A stretch of 64,000 bases of DNA from Oscheius tipulae (GCA_037178975.1 JASJZH010000004.1:2046001-2110000), one strand, 5' to 3'; counted from the first letter of the stretch, positions 46,641 to 59,624 are shown. Translations and numbers: made by a program. The notes: generated from the letters alone by a model not told the origin.

Positions 46641-48413
46641 GTTTTGATTTCGTATTACGTCAAGTGCTTTTGCTGCTGCTGTAGTTGAATAAATCTGAAT
46701 AAAAAGTTAAATACAACTTTTGCTCTCGATGCCTCTAGTTTGTCCTCTCTTTTTCTTCATTCACACTTCCAGGCGGCACAATTCCAACGCGTAAACCTAT
46801 TTTCGAGGTCCGTTTTGAATGGAGAGGATCTTCACTAACTTGGTTTCGACATCCCGATAAGACACCATATGCTAGTCTCATGGCATGATACCTGCACTCT
46901 TTTTTGCAGATTGCTTGCCATAACTTACCTTTTTGGAGCTGTTTGATTCTTTTAACATGTCATGTGTTGCAGACAGACGCTTCTTGCAAATTTTAAAGGT
47001 AGAATCGTTGAATACTTTAAGACAATAGAAAGACTGCTTGTGAAACTTTTACCTATTCTAACTATGTTTCAAAGTGTCCATGTTGCTGGAGAGAAATTTT
47101 GTTAACATTATTAGCTTTGGACAAAAAACCAATTCGCATAGACTTTCCAAGATATCTTGTTCAGTGATGAGAATTGGAGCCAATTGTTTCAATAAAACCG
47201 TATAACTAAAAAGAATTTTCGTAGATGATGGGCGTGGAGAGCAGTGGCTTAAAAATTAGAACATTTGGTTAGACAAAGTGCTAGTGTACCATTTTCATTC
47301 TTCACAGATACTCTCTTCCCTCTAACAACCTCATGTGCTCAGTAGTCACAATGCGGTGACAATTTGATTCAGCCACCAACTTCCGACTCACCCTCTCAGA
47401 CAGACGTTCTGCCGCCCTACTGAATTTCAAGAGTCGTTCCTTCCTTCGGCAAACGAAAAGTTAGGTTTCATGGCTGCTGTATAAGAAAATACAAATAGCT
47501 GCTCATAATGATCGGAGTTTTGTTGCTTAAACTTCTAGTTCTAGCTTACACTTTTTTGTTTCACTAAATAGTGAAATGGCAGAGGGTTTTGAAAAAACTG
47601 ATTGTTTTAGCCTAGTGTCTGAAGAAAAAAGTATCTACTGCAAAACTCAAACAATTTCAGATAATTTGTGAAGACAGAGAGCACAAAACACAGCCGAATT
47701 TTGTCAAGAACCATCTCGAGCCCAGTCACCCTTTTTAGACTATGAGTCTATAGTTGGGACTTGCTGTTCCATATTTTCTCATTCATTTCATTTCTTTTAA
47801 ACCGATGTCCTTTTTACTGTTCTATTTAGTTTTGAGTACAACAAGTACTAATAGTGGATCAGTTTTCAATATGAAACTTCCTAGAATCCGGGAAAAGATA
47901 GTCATATTCTCGGCTGTATTATAACTGCTAATTTGCTGTTTGGGAGAAATTTTGGCCCTCGAACAAATGCACATATTATATCAAAGTGAAGTAGTAGTTA
48001 TCTTTCTTGAAACAGCCGTTTTACATTTCAACACTCAAAGTTTCAATGATCATCATAGAAGATTGTACTTTCTTTATAGAAACGGTGAAACATTTGGTTT
48101 TGAACCATCTCTTTGCCACTCTCTCTTTCTCATTCTCTGTCACTACCCATCACCCAGATCCTCGATTCTTCAGAATCCAATTCCCTCGTCCTTAACCCCA
48201 TCTCTCGTTGTTGTCACACCCTAAAGAACAGCTCGTTCGTCCGTCTCCCTCTCCGGGGATCAAAATGGTCAATTGAATTGTGCCGACTTCCGACTAGGGT
48301 GTGTCGACGAGATGATGATGAAGATGGCTCCCCCATGAACTTGTTTATCTAAGATCGGCTCTTTGTTGAACTTTTGTTCTTTTCTTTTCTTAAGACTTTG
48401 CATTTTCCAGAAA
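46641..48413. other. Intergenic between the LINE fragment and the srx-like pair
   Basis: No coding exons are seen. Ruby-type motifs reappear after the gap over the kinase array: 47065-47071, 47185-47191 and 47557-47563 (+), 48008-48014 and 48086-48092 (-). Confidence 0.5.
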
Positions 48414-51400
48414 ATGACGATAGTACAGTATGTGGCAGCTACTGTCATGTTCCTGGTAGGTTTTCTACTAATTTTTAGCATTTTCCCGCTTCGCAATGTC
48501 CTGCAAAATTGTAAAGCTGGTAAAAATCTATAACTTTACAGGCCATCAAAAGTCTGAAAATGTCATGTTCGTCCCCACAATAGCTTTAGGTGTCTCTGTA
48601 TGGTATCTTTATCAACATTGTGGTACTCTACGGATTCAGTCGACGCATTCGCTTCAGGACCTCTTTCTACATTTTTTGTAGGTAAGGAAGAGAGACGTTG
48701 ACCATTTTTCACTGGTGGAAGTCTAGGACCAACCTGTTTACTGAGCACCGTGTAACGCAACATGAGACAGTTTTGGTGACGTAATTTGCATAGTCATCAA
48801 CATTTTCCGGATATGGCCTTGGAGCTACATAACAAAGCATAATGTTTTGTTATCCGGTTCCAAAGGACAGAAAAACAACTTGAGAACCTAAATGTTCCAC
48901 TGTAAGCATATAATCACTCTTCGATAAAAGTTTGTATGCACTCACCAGATGATATTTACAGATGAGTAAACAACGGTGGCAATGTCTGACACTTTTTTCT
49001 TTCAGCCATTCAGCGGAAAAACACATTATTCAAATCAGATCGTTCTTACATGATCATATTGAAACATGAAAGACTAGTTTTCTCCAACTCTAGGGAGGCT
49101 GGACGGTTTCAGAAAGAAAAGAGCATTCAGTGTTCTGAAAAAAATATGTTTCATTTGTAAATAGTATCGCGATGTTCAGTGAAACACGTTAGTTGTTAGA
49201 ATCAACTAAGGATGTAATTTCCAAGAGCAGAATTTCTCAAGCGAGTGTCTTTTTTTTAAGGCTTGAAAAAAACTTTCAAGAATAGGGCAGCCTAGAGATC
49301 TATGGAGTAGCTCTTTGACATCAAAGCGCGCTGAAAGTTTTAGAAGACGCTTCTTTTACACATTTTACCCAGCCAGAAATGTTTCACTAGTTACATTACA
49401 GCAATATTGATCCATAGAAAATAGTGTTTGTAATGTAAGTGGATTTGAAAACAGAATAGATGGATAGATAGCTGGGACTTTTATATTTCGAAGTCTCTCT
49501 TAATATCTCCCAAAGGTAACGCTTTACTTTTTATTTTTACTAAAAACCCGCTTCCAAGTCTTGAATCCAAACAAGAACATCAAGCAATTTTCAGGTCCAG
49601 GACGATCACCAACACGATAACCTGTCTGGCTTTTCTACTATGGGCAGCGCCCTGCACTTTTCTGTAAGTTTTCAGACATTCGACACTCATTTTCCCAATA
49701 GTGTGCCTGCTTTTTTCATTTTGAGTGGTGACGTTGTGTTTGACTATGGAGGGATTTAATGATAGCTTCTTCGACCTTTCCTCTTTGCTGGAAAAAAAGT
49801 AAGTCAAATGAGCCGCCCTGTGATGCAACAACTATATGTACCGAAGGTCCATTCCCAACGTCAATTCACATACTTGCCCGTATCGGTACAACCAATCTCT
49901 ACATGAGAAGGTTCGAATTGTTAGTTTCACCTAGTCTCTGTCTTTATGCTATTCATGAAACACTACCTGTATCTCTAGAAAGCCCTAGTCATAGTTGAAA
50001 AAAATTCGAATCATTTTTTGTTGCAAGCTTCTGGTAAATAGCGAAGCTTGAAGGGATACATCCTTTTCTTTTAGAGGATGCTCTTCAAATACTAGAAACA
50101 TCTCGATCCCTTGTGTAGAAGTTATCTTTTCAGAGGCCAGTACTTACTCCCGCATTGGGCCAACGTTTTCTGGGGACAGATCGCCGGCTGTGGAGCCTAT
50201 GCCTGTGGTCTGTTGGTCGACTGTTCTGTGGCTGGAAACCGCTTCTTTGCTACCTACTTCCCTCTGAATTTTAGAAATCACAATCATCGACCGGCTTATG
50301 TAAGGAGATTCAAAAATTTCACACACATGAGGGAAACGAACATGCAACGAGTTTGCCTGCCCCTTCTTTTATCCTTAGGGTGAAACAAGAAAAATGAAAC
50401 TGTTTTTACTTATAAACTTGGCAATCGCTCGGTTGTCGTCGAACAAGATATAGTACATAAAATAATTTATTAGAAAAGTAGGAACAGAAAGAAAAAGGAA
50501 GCCCAGAGCTAGTCTGTCCGAGATTTGTATACTAAGGCTTAGTCATTGTCAGGGAGAACGTTACTGGGACAGAGAAATGTTAGCGGCAGAGGAAAGAAAA
50601 CTAGCTAACAATGAGAGGGAAACAATTCTAGGAGAACGACGACGACAAACAATTGTGTCTCCATATTGTGGCAGCTTACACCAAAACGCTGAAGCACAAA
50701 TCATTTTATTCGAGAAAGTTTTAAAAGTATATATTTTTTGTTTCACATAAGTCTACTTAGTTTAATAGACAACGGACAAATACTAAATTTGGAACACACG
50801 AGTTATACTAGAAGTTCTTATTTACAAACCTTTCAAGCTTCGTCGCCGCAACAGTTTTTCGTTTCTGGGCCAATACTTATACTAAAATTATTACATTGTG
50901 CGGTTCCGTGACGTATAGAACATGCTTTCAAAAACTTCTTTTTTCGAACCAATGAATGCTTTTGCAGATAGCTCTCTTCGTCTGCTGGATTTTCGGCGCT
51001 TTTGTCTTTGTCATTGGACTTCGAGGTTGGTCTTTTTCAAATTATGTATCCTTTTCCCTAAAGTTCCTTGTTGGAAATTGTTTTTCTTCATCTTGCATCG
51101 CATGTCTCTTTGTCTTTCTATGACTCTCTGCACTGCACTGAAAATCATAACCAACTTCCTGATCTTATCAAGCCTATGAAATATATTACACTGGCCAAAC
51201 AGTTAGCACTTCCAAGACTGTTTTTCAATTTTCATATTGCCTGTCAACACTAATACCCAAAAACTAACAAGTCATTTCATGACAAGACATAAGGGCACAA
51301 GCCAGCTGAGGAGGAAACTGTTACCAGGTAAGCGGCGCAGCCGCCTGCGATCAGTGTTAAGTCAAGGCCAAAAAGCTGCGAAGCTGCCGTCGGCAGCTGG

Positions 51401-52269
51401 TCCAGAAAGCAAAGTCAACGCTATTTTAGGTTTTTGAGAATTCAAAGACCGTCAATTAGTGCTCATGACAGCTTTCGCTTATGTATTCTTAATGCAGCAA
51501 AAAACTTTTACAGAATCGTGTGGCTATGTCTATAACATTCACTTGCTCTCCTGGGCCCCGGAAGAGACTCCCTGCTCCCAGAACTTCTCCGACAAGTTCT
51601 TCATCGTCGTCTGTGTGGTGACGGCAGCTACTGTGATCTTGAACATTTTTACATTTATCAAGATCTTCGTCATTACGGTAGTTTTTAGGGAAAGTTTCGG
51701 AATGAGAAATGTTTTAGGGTACTGTAAGCAACGGAAGTTCAATCAAGAGAAAGATGAAAAATAAGACGAGGAGGAATCAGAGGCTTTTTGTTCAGGTACG
51801 CTGTTAGTTTGCAGCCAATGGAAAAGACAAACCGATTCAGTTACCATCCATTTCTATCTAGATAGTCAGTCATTTCCATAGTACATCGAGGGATCCAGAA
51901 GATATCAGAAAATACAATGGTTGCTTATCTAAAATACGTAAAATGTAAAATCGAGAGACTACAAAAGTTTCTATAATTGCCTGTCCCTATCATCTTCCCC
52001 AATTTCAGAGCCTCATCCAAGCCTCCTTCTATCTCATCGACATGGTCTTCTGCCAACTTTTGTACAAACTCTCTGACGCCGTCTGGTTCCGCTTCATCTG
52101 CATGGGCTTCGTCTGGCTATCGATTCATGTCCTGGACGGGTATGTTGGTATCAAAGTAGTAGACAGAAAGCTTTTCAGGACAGTAATGCTTCTGTACAAC
52201 AAGGACATGTTCAAGAAGAAGCAAACCAAAATGATCTCTCTGGCAAAGACCAAAACAGATAAATGCTGA
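48414..52269 (+). CDS. Serpentine chemoreceptor, srx-like, copy A
   Basis: Predicted 296-aa seven-helix chemoreceptor of the kind displayed on sensory cilia. Exons: 48414-48455, 48590-48681, 49595-49663, 50134-50299, 50968-51025, 51514-51677, 51718-51795, 52009-52139, 52179-52269; phases close exactly. The start ATG follows a TTCCAG acceptor. Landmarks are VSLYGIFINIVVLYGF (TM1), TSFYIFCRS, TCLAFLLWAAPCTFL (TM2), CSVAGNRFFATYFPL (end of TM3, NRF in place of DRY), a basic third loop (SSIKRKMKNKTRRNQ) and WLSIHVLDGTVMLLYN (TM7). The HxLDG and NRFxAxxxP pattern fits srx; other sr families are less likely. The last intron is 39 bp and in frame, but copy B has a normal intron at the same place, which supports splicing. 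The large introns carry Ruby-type motifs and an inverted-repeat-rich patch near 51330. Confidence 0.83.
51330..51420. repeat. GC-rich palindromic patch in an srx-like gene intron
   Basis: AAGCGGCGCAGCCGCC at 51330-51345 recurs exactly as its complement at 61521-61536. A second palindrome, AGCTGCCGTCGGCAGCT, lies at 51382-51398. It is probably part of a dispersed repeat. Confidence 0.5.
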
Positions 52270-53820
52270 TTTGTAATTTTTTTATGTTACAGGGAACTGG
52301 TGTAACCTGAAGTGTAGCCAAAGTTTGTTTCTTGATCGATCTTTTTACACGATTTTACATGATTTGCCATCAAACATTACAATAATGACAAACCCTTTGT
52401 TTTCCTCCATCTTTCAACTCCCACGAACAGTTCACAACTTCCCTTTTTTTCAGAAAGAGAGGCAACTTTCCAGGTATTGGCTGTGAGAATCTGGTCCACG
52501 GTCAGCTGGTATCCAGTAAACAGATACTGGAACTGGACGAGTTGACAACAGTAATCTTTCTGATTTTCTCATGAACTTGTTTTTTGTGAAAGAAAACAGA
52601 AGAGGGTTAGTGGCAGATCTTTAAAGGATTATGGTGTTTGCCTGAATCATTTAAAAAAAAATTATGTCCCAATAGTACTATTTACACCTTGTTTCTTTTG
52701 ATGAAGATTCGTGTTCTCAGCAGCTTTCAAATGAAACTTGCATACAATAGTACCTGATATCTGTCATACCACCCGATTCGATGCACTGCGGAGTCAGTTT
52801 CCTTACAATTTTTATTACAAACCGTATTTACACACGGGTTTCTTTCGGATACAGCATCTGGTAACCAAAAAATGAATGACTGTAATCCAGCATTTTCTGT
52901 TATAGGAGCGCATCAATTGCATCCCTGTAGCCAAAGTTCCTGTTCCTCATAGTCAGACGTTAATACCTTTTTGTTCCAATTATGATTATGTTTAGGTTAG
53001 CAAATGTTGTAGAGCAATCTTTCGTTGCTTTTTTTCTGTTTCAACAGGTGTACAACTGCCTGACTTCTTATCTAGAACGATTGCGACACTGTCTATTTTT
53101 TTTTAGTACAATCGATGCTTCAACTGCTAGTCATATACAGCGTGCCCCAAAATTACGGTAACCGCGCGGAGCGCGCCGATATTCGGTTTTTTGTAAAAGG
53201 GATTGTTTTATTCTTTGTTTTTATTGTGTTTCTCCTTTTATTTACGATGTTTTTTGTTATCCCCGAGCCTGTGTCGCTGCTGATGGAGATACTTTCGAAT
53301 CCTATTTTATTCAGTTTTTTTATAGAGAATAAAACCTATATCGTCTGGTTCCCGGTTTTGCAAACTTGACATTTTACTGGTTACCGTAATTTTGGAGCAC
53401 CCTAGGCAAACGCCCAAAAATGTCAGTATTGTTTCAATTTTCTTATGCTGCATAGCGTATATTAGCGGGTAAGTGTCTACAAGACATAGCCAGACAGGCT
53501 TGCTGATATTCTAAAACAGTTCGTTCATCGAGAATGCCAGTTTATGGATTGCTTCTTTGTGTTTCACGAAACCTCCAACTACCTGATTTCTAGTCCTGAA
53601 CGATGGTACGACCTCGGCGTTGATTTACAATCCCAAAATTCCCCTTCCTACGATCCTTTCTCAGTATAATGATGCTCGACTCTCAGAAATAAGCCTAGCC
53701 GTGAGAAAGTTCCTTCTTTTACCTGGAAAAAACTAAATGAACAAACTTGCCACTTGTATCCGTTCCCTCAACTGAAAAACAACTTTTTCAGACTACCGTA
53801 CTCCTCGATTTACGGTCAAA
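52270..53820. other. Intergenic between the srx-like copies
   Basis: It holds a mariner-like MITE (53138-53402) and Ruby-type motifs at 53037-53043 (with the full CTGTTTCA core), 53431-53437 and 53561-53567. A stretch at 52470-52560 reads like an AG acceptor followed by open sequence, but I could not connect it to either receptor. Confidence 0.45.
53138..53402. mobile_element. Mariner-like MITE
   Basis: Terminal inverted repeats of about 27 bp: GTGCCCCAAAATTACGGTAA at the left and GTGCTCCAAAATTACGGTAA read inward from the right. TA lies immediately outside each end, as expected for Tc1/mariner insertion. The 265-bp body encodes no transposase. A hydrophobic open frame inside (53115-53369) starts outside the element and is probably spurious. 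Confidence 0.85.
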
Positions 53821-56800
53821 ATGGAGGATTCTATGAACGCGAGCAATTCTACGGATGCTGTGACTCCCTACGAGCATATTGTTGGAGCTTCTATCATGTT
53901 TGTGGTGAGTTTCAGAGCAAGAAAGGAATGTTTAGTGTGTGTTTTGTGAAAGTTTCAAATTAAGTTTCTGTGAAAATTTAAATGTTTCAAGTTCTGCATA
54001 AGTGCCTGATCTGCTTACTACTTCAATGTGTTGTCCTTCTTCTTCTCCAAAACCGTTTCCATTCGGCTGGAGAAGCAATTTCCTTATGTTTCATCGAGGA
54101 TGTAACAATTGGACTGTCAACAGAAACGATCTGTCCAGTGTGGATTCGTTTGAACTAGCTTCTGGGATAGTTCAGTTGTAGGTTCAGTCATATAATCATG
54201 AAGATGAACGTCGCAGACCAGAGATATATGTATCCAAAATTTAATCTTTTCTTTCAGATTTCATCGTACGGAGTCGTCATAAACTTCTTCGTCTTCGTGA
54301 CAATGGGTAAAAGCAAAAAGTACAAGAGCTCCTTCTACACTTTTTGCAGGTCAGTTTTGTTGAATGATTGAGAACGTGATGCAAAGTATCACTGAACGTT
54401 TCCCTGAAATGTTTACTAATGAAAAAGTTGATAACAAACGTTTTCCTAGTGTTAGTTTTCAATTATGTTGTCCAGAAGTTCTTTGTTCAGAAACACCGAA
54501 TGTATAAAACTGAAATACTTTGGTTTTTTTTGATACGTGGTCCGTTTCAAATGCATGAAAAGCATAATTCCAAATCTAGAAACACGGCTGCGGTGCACCT
54601 TTGATTTTAGATTTCTGCTTTTTTTTTTGTTTCACAAAACCTACAACACAAAAGAACGTATCTGAAATACATTGAGTCTCTTCAGAGTCTTCAAAACATA
54701 TTTCAGATCCAAGACAATCAGCAACATCCTCACCTGTCTAGCCTTTCTGCTCTGGGCAGTCCCCTGTACCTTCCTGTAACTTTTCCTTTCAGTTACCGCA
54801 ACCAAAAAGCCTTCTAGGAACAGGTACTACCTCCCCCAGCAGGTCAACGTCTTCTGGGGACAGATGGCTGGCTCCAGTTGGTACCTGATCGGTCTGTTTG
54901 TCAACTGTGCCATGGCTGGAAACCGATTCTGTGCTACCTACTTTCCAATGATGTTCAGAGCATCGTCTAGGCAGACTGCCTATGTGAGTTTTGGGAAGAG
55001 GGAGAGAGGAACCTGAATCTGTGACTTGAAGTCCGGAGTTCATGGGGGACCTAACATACATTTTGCCGTGATTTCGATCCGAACCCCTCCCCTCACATAT
55101 CAGTTGACATAAAAATAGGGTTGGTCCCCGGATTCGTGTCAGCAGTGCACATTTTTAGGGAAAGATGAACATAAGCTTCTATGCTATGCCAACCCTATGT
55201 TCAAAATAAGCATAATGTTTTCTCAGAGACACAGAATGACGGCGTCACAAGAATTTTTCACCAAACTAACAGAAAGTTATGCACTCAGCCTGAAACAAAA
55301 ACAACACAAAACTTTTCCAGATAGTCCTCTCGTTTTGCTGGATTTTCGGGCTCCTCTACTTCCCTCCCGGATTCATCATTTCCGACTGTGGCTACCAATT
55401 TGTTGTAGAGATCATGGGTTGGATCGGACCCGAAACCCCATGCTCGGCCGTCCTGAACATGTTGACCTTCTCCACTGTCTGCACTGTGACTTTCACCACG
55501 GTCTGCCTCAATTTTTTGACCTTCGTCAAGCTCTTCTTGCAGTTTGTGAGTCTTATCTTGTTTTTCAAGATTGATGACTGTTTCAGCGAAAAACGATGAC
55601 TACGAATGAGAAGGGGACGGAGAAACAGACTACGAGGATCGCTGTGAAGTTGTTCAAACAGGTAATCTCTCACTTTTTGGAAGAGTTGAGAACTCGAAAC
55701 AAAATGTTTCATGCTATGTGTAATAAGTGAGAAAACATTTGTTTCTGCAGTGTTTAGGCAGGCTGTTTTGTTTCAAAGTTTTAGATCCAAAGTTAGTGTA
55801 TTGCTAAGAGGCGCCGTTGCCAAAAAGAGATTGGAACATTGGAGTAAGCTACAATTCAAAAAAGGGCTTTTTCTCTAGCACATGCTGCCATAGTATAGGA
55901 GCCTTGAAAAAGTTAACGCTTCTTATTTACTTATGTTTTATTTCTCCAAAATGAGAGTCAGCTAACAGAACAGGATCACAACTTTTTTGTGTTTCGTCAA
56001 AGAGTTATAAACATCTGTTAGTGAAGACGTACTACAGCACCGAAAAGTTCACAAAAACAGTGGGAGACCCAGCTGCGAAAGATGGAATTTACCAAGTAGC
56101 GAGAAGTTGTGTTTTATAAGTTTCAATAAGCAGTCACAAGGTCTTTTATCCGGTGAGACGTTCCGTGCGTGGTAGTTAATAGAATTAAAATTTACAGTGT
56201 GTGACCCAGGACATCCTTTATCTGATCGACATGTTTGCCTGCAACATGGCCTACAAGTTCTGTGACGCCTTCTGGTACCAGTTTGTCTGCTTTTCACTTG
56301 TCTGGCTGAGTATTCACGTCCTGGATGGGTAAGTTTTTTCATTTTTGGCATAATGGTACTTTGTCTTTAAATTGTGAAGTATCCGTTTTTTGCTGTTTTA
56401 ACTAGAAGCCTAATGGAAAAGAGCATCTGCCATGCTGCTACTGCTGTGAAAATCAAAAAATTGTCTACTTATCCCTGGAATGACTAGGAATCTTCCAACT
56501 AGCCCGAAAAGCCCCTCCGGTTTTTCTTACGAAAAAGCAAAACAGCTTTTGGAGAAGTCCAAACTATTCATGTTTCATTACGACTACTGAAGTTGAAAAA
56601 ACATGCGGCATAATGTTTTGATATTTTGCTACCGAATTAGTGTGTGAAAACCTGTCATTCATGTCATTCCTTATCAAATATAGGCAGCCAAGTAAAACTC
56701 CAAACTTGGAATGTACGAAATTACTAAATTGAAAATAGTTTGCGGTTTCACTTGATCATCCACACAGTATCTCTTTCAGGACAGTAATACTTCTCTACAA

Positions 56801-56870
56801 CCGAGACCTACTAAAGAAAAGAATCTTAGCCAAAGGATCAGGCTTCACCGATACTGTTCAGCGGTTCTAG
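53821..56870 (+). CDS. Serpentine chemoreceptor, srx-like, copy B
   Basis: Predicted 310-aa seven-helix chemoreceptor. Exons: 53821-53904, 54258-54349, 54707-54775, 54818-54983, 55321-55545, 55587-55661, 56198-56328, 56780-56870; phases close exactly. The N-terminus has two NxS/T sites (NAS, NST). Landmarks parallel copy A: ISSYGVVINFFVFV, SSFYTFCRS, TCLAFLLWAVPCTFL, CAMAGNRFCATYFPM, SFCWIFGLLYFPPGF and WLSIHVLDGTVILLYN. Exons 5 and 6 of copy A are a single exon here (55321-55545), so an intron was gained in A or lost in B. The acceptor at 55586 is itself inside CTGTTTCAG. Tandem duplication is clear from matching exon phases. Ligand unknown. Confidence 0.85.
54463..54494. repeat. 32-bp repeat, copy 1 (exact inverted copy at 61631-61662)
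   Basis: TTATGTTGTCCAGAAGTTCT and the following 12 bases match 61631-61662 on the opposite strand without mismatch. The two sites are 7.1 kb apart, in introns of different genes. Confidence 0.85.
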
Positions 56871-59239
56871 AGACTGTAAAAATAGTTTTGCTCTGAAACA
56901 GAACTCCTTTCTTTGAAATAAAACTTTAGAAATGTTTCACGCTTGATAAGACAAATGCTCGAGAGCTACTTCGTTATACAAAAAGCTGTCTGTGCTCGGT
57001 TAAGCAAAAGACGGACTGACAGTAGATGTTTGGTTTTTCCCAAATTCACTCCCGCCTTTACCGCATACGGCCGCTTTGGGTGCCAGCACTCCTTCATTTG
57101 AATTCGTCCCGTGTTTTGCCCTGGATTTATGTTCTCCTCCATCCTTACTGGTTGTCTATATTTTGCCTTATAAATATTGTTACAAAGACACTTGTTGACC
57201 TGTCATCGATTACAACAGAAAGAATGACAGTGAGAGACGGAGAGACTGAGAGACTGAGAGAGACAGTGAAACAGAGAAGGCGCATGTGCGTTGCAGACTT
57301 CATATGTGTGTCCATCAACTCACAAAATGTTCCTTCAGCTGTATCCGGGAACGACCAAATAAGATGTTCTTGTGAATCAGATAAAAACGACTATAGACAG
57401 CTCTCTCGATTCTTCGAAAGTGTTGCGAAAAGATGGCCGTGACTGATCCACTGCTCGCATACGAATGCAAGTGCAAGATGGTCTTTTGTCTTTTGATTGT
57501 TTCACCTCTAACATTTGCAGAACTATGCCGGGGAAGGGAGATTTCTTGACTAACTCTTTCGTTTCAGAACAGCGTGGGAAAAGTTGAGTACTACTTCTTC
57601 TACAAAGTTTTTTTTATAAAGTGTTAAAACGTGTAAGATTTCATCCTACAATGTCTAGGAGTGGACAAGTAATTTTTTTTCGCTAAATAGCATACAGTAG
57701 CACTATGGCCGAAGCTTTTTTTTTCATAGGATATGTTACTACCTTGATAGGAACACATCCAGGTAAATAATCTTGGCATCTGGTCTGGAAAGAATGTCCA
57801 AACTTCTCTGCTTTCCCAGCTGTTACTATCATCAAACCTCTTGTGCTAATCAGTTGATACAGAGTGCTTGAACAACAAGACATAATTTCCATATTCAGAG
57901 CTTAAAAGTTGTTTCAGAAAGTTCACGATGTTTTGAGGAAACCAATCTCCCCTACTACTTCGAAAAGTTTTGCTTTTGTGTTTTATGGCTAGAATGGCAG
58001 ACTTTACAACGTTTACAGTTAAGAAATCACTTCGAAGAAAATAAGAAAAAACTTTTTTTGTTTCTCTCAAGGAGACAGTAAAAACCGTGAACAAATTTCA
58101 CAAATACGCTGTGATTATTGTGGAGAGAAGGGATTAGATTTCTGTCCATTTACTCTCTTCTCTTCAGAAAATTTCCAAAAAAAGACCCCAGCATAGATCG
58201 TTCGACCAGGGTCCACCACAGTTGCAGACATCCGCACCAGTTTATCTTGATGATTCATTGATTCTAGCCGGACTGGAGACCTCTTTTTACATTTCCCGCT
58301 AACAGATCGGAGAAAACTAGACTCCCTGACCACACTCGAACCTTTCTTTATAGGATCCGTATTCGTATAGATGCATCCCCTCCGTTTCTAAATCTTTTCC
58401 CATTGCGACGATTCTTCATTTTACCCAGAATTCGTGCTGTTTCATGGTGGCTATATATCTAGTAACAATACGAGAAGCACACTCTCAGATAGGTTTGCTT
58501 TTGTGATAACCGTACTCTAATAAATTCCACGAGACTTTGTAGTCGAGTCATGTCGTGAAATAGCTGTTGACACTGACAATATATGAGAGCTCGATCTATT
58601 TTTTTGTACAGTATGATCTCTACATTCTAAAGCGCGATGGTTTTTGTGGTATTCTGTATTTGTTTGTTTGTGGCCACACTACAAAGACATATATTTCGAA
58701 ATCACCTATCGTTTATGGTCAGAACCGCTACGTGGGCAAATCGAAGGAGCGGAATATTACAGCTACTTCTAGAGAACTTGAAACACAATACTTATTTCAT
58801 ATAACTCTCGTGATAAAACAAAAAAAACATGCTTCAAAGATCAACCACCCCAACATGGATGCGAGGCAGACAGCCACATCTCTTCCCAGTGCCTACCGTC
58901 TCGGCAGATCTTCATTGCAATCTCGTCGCCGCCGGGCATGCCATCCTTTATATTTATAACATTCTAAAATTGATTTTCTCTAGTTCCTGGTTTGGAGCCC
59001 TTCGTTTATTCTACGGATTTATGTTTCTACGTGGTTATAGATGGATCCCTTCCTCTAGGCCTCGTTGCCATTTCGTGTCTTGTGTTAGTAAGAACCGTGA
59101 AACAAACAAACTCACTTCTGGTACTGTATCTTCTGTAGCACTAGACTCTGATGCGCCTTTTTTTGACTAAAATTTTTGTTCTGAACACTCTCTTTTGTTC
59201 AGAAGGACCCAATCAGTCAGTAGATATCGGGAAGACGTG
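56871..59239. other. Intergenic between srx-like copy B and tRNA-Asp
   Basis: The longest open frame is 57026-57442 (+, 138 codons). It has a hydrophobic first half and a GAGACAGA-repeat-encoded charged part, with no recognisable domain, so I do not call it. Ruby-type motifs: 56894 (-), 56933, 57267 (-), 57498, 57910, 58438 (CTGTTTCA with TATATAT 7 nt on), 58779 (-) and 59098 (-). Confidence 0.45.
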
Positions 59240-59311
59240 TCCTCGGTAGTATAGTGGTGAGTATCCGCGTCTGTCACATGCGAGACCCGGGTTCAATTCC
59301 CGGCCGGGGAG
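59240..59311 (+). tRNA. tRNA-Asp (anticodon GTC)
   Basis: A 72-nt gene, all stems intact. The acceptor stem pairs TCCTCGG with CCGGGGA, with G as discriminator. The D-arm is TAGTATAGTGGTGAGTA. The anticodon stem CGCGT/ATGCG encloses loop CTGTCAC, giving anticodon GTC at 59273-59275. The T-arm contains GGGTTCAATTCCC. The A-box and B-box are well preserved, with no intron. A degenerate inverted copy lies at 63222-63286. Confidence 0.95.
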
Positions 59312-59624
59312 AACTTTTTGTTTTCTCACTAGTTCTTTTTTGAGAACACTGGACACCACACAGTATTTATCGGGCTGTTCTTTCATTTTATGGATAGGAT
59401 GATACAGAAATGTTTGGTTATTCTGAAATGAAAGATTGTCAAATTAGTGCAGTTCTTTGGGATTTGCTGTCACTGCCTCTCTTCCGTAACTCCTCGATGT
59501 CACAGCTTCTTTTCTAATTACACCTCTCTATCGCGTCTGACAATCTCTCTTTACATTCCCTCAGTTACTCGGAACATCTGGATACCTCGAAAACGTTTAA
59601 AAGCATTCACTATTACAGTTCCCG
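59312..59624. other. Spacer between tRNA-Asp and the sulfotransferase
   Basis: A T-run just after the tRNA (TTTTTG at about 59315) can serve as its Pol III terminator. Otherwise I see nothing. Confidence 0.5.

Noticed and set aside
52140-52178. Reading srx-like copy A straight through the 39-bp intron
   Set aside because: The frame stays open, but copy B has a true intron at this point and the spliced form restores the conserved HVLDGTV(M/I)LLYN.
53115-53369. 84-codon hydrophobic open frame
   Set aside because: It starts outside and runs into the mariner-like MITE; T-rich DNA gives hydrophobic codons by composition.
57026-57442. 138-codon open frame
   Set aside because: No domain or splice partners; part of it is a translated GAGACAGA tract.
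58567-58960. Overlapping frames with an Arg-rich C-terminus
   Set aside because: Two unrelated frames are open at once; no domain, and no splice partners found.
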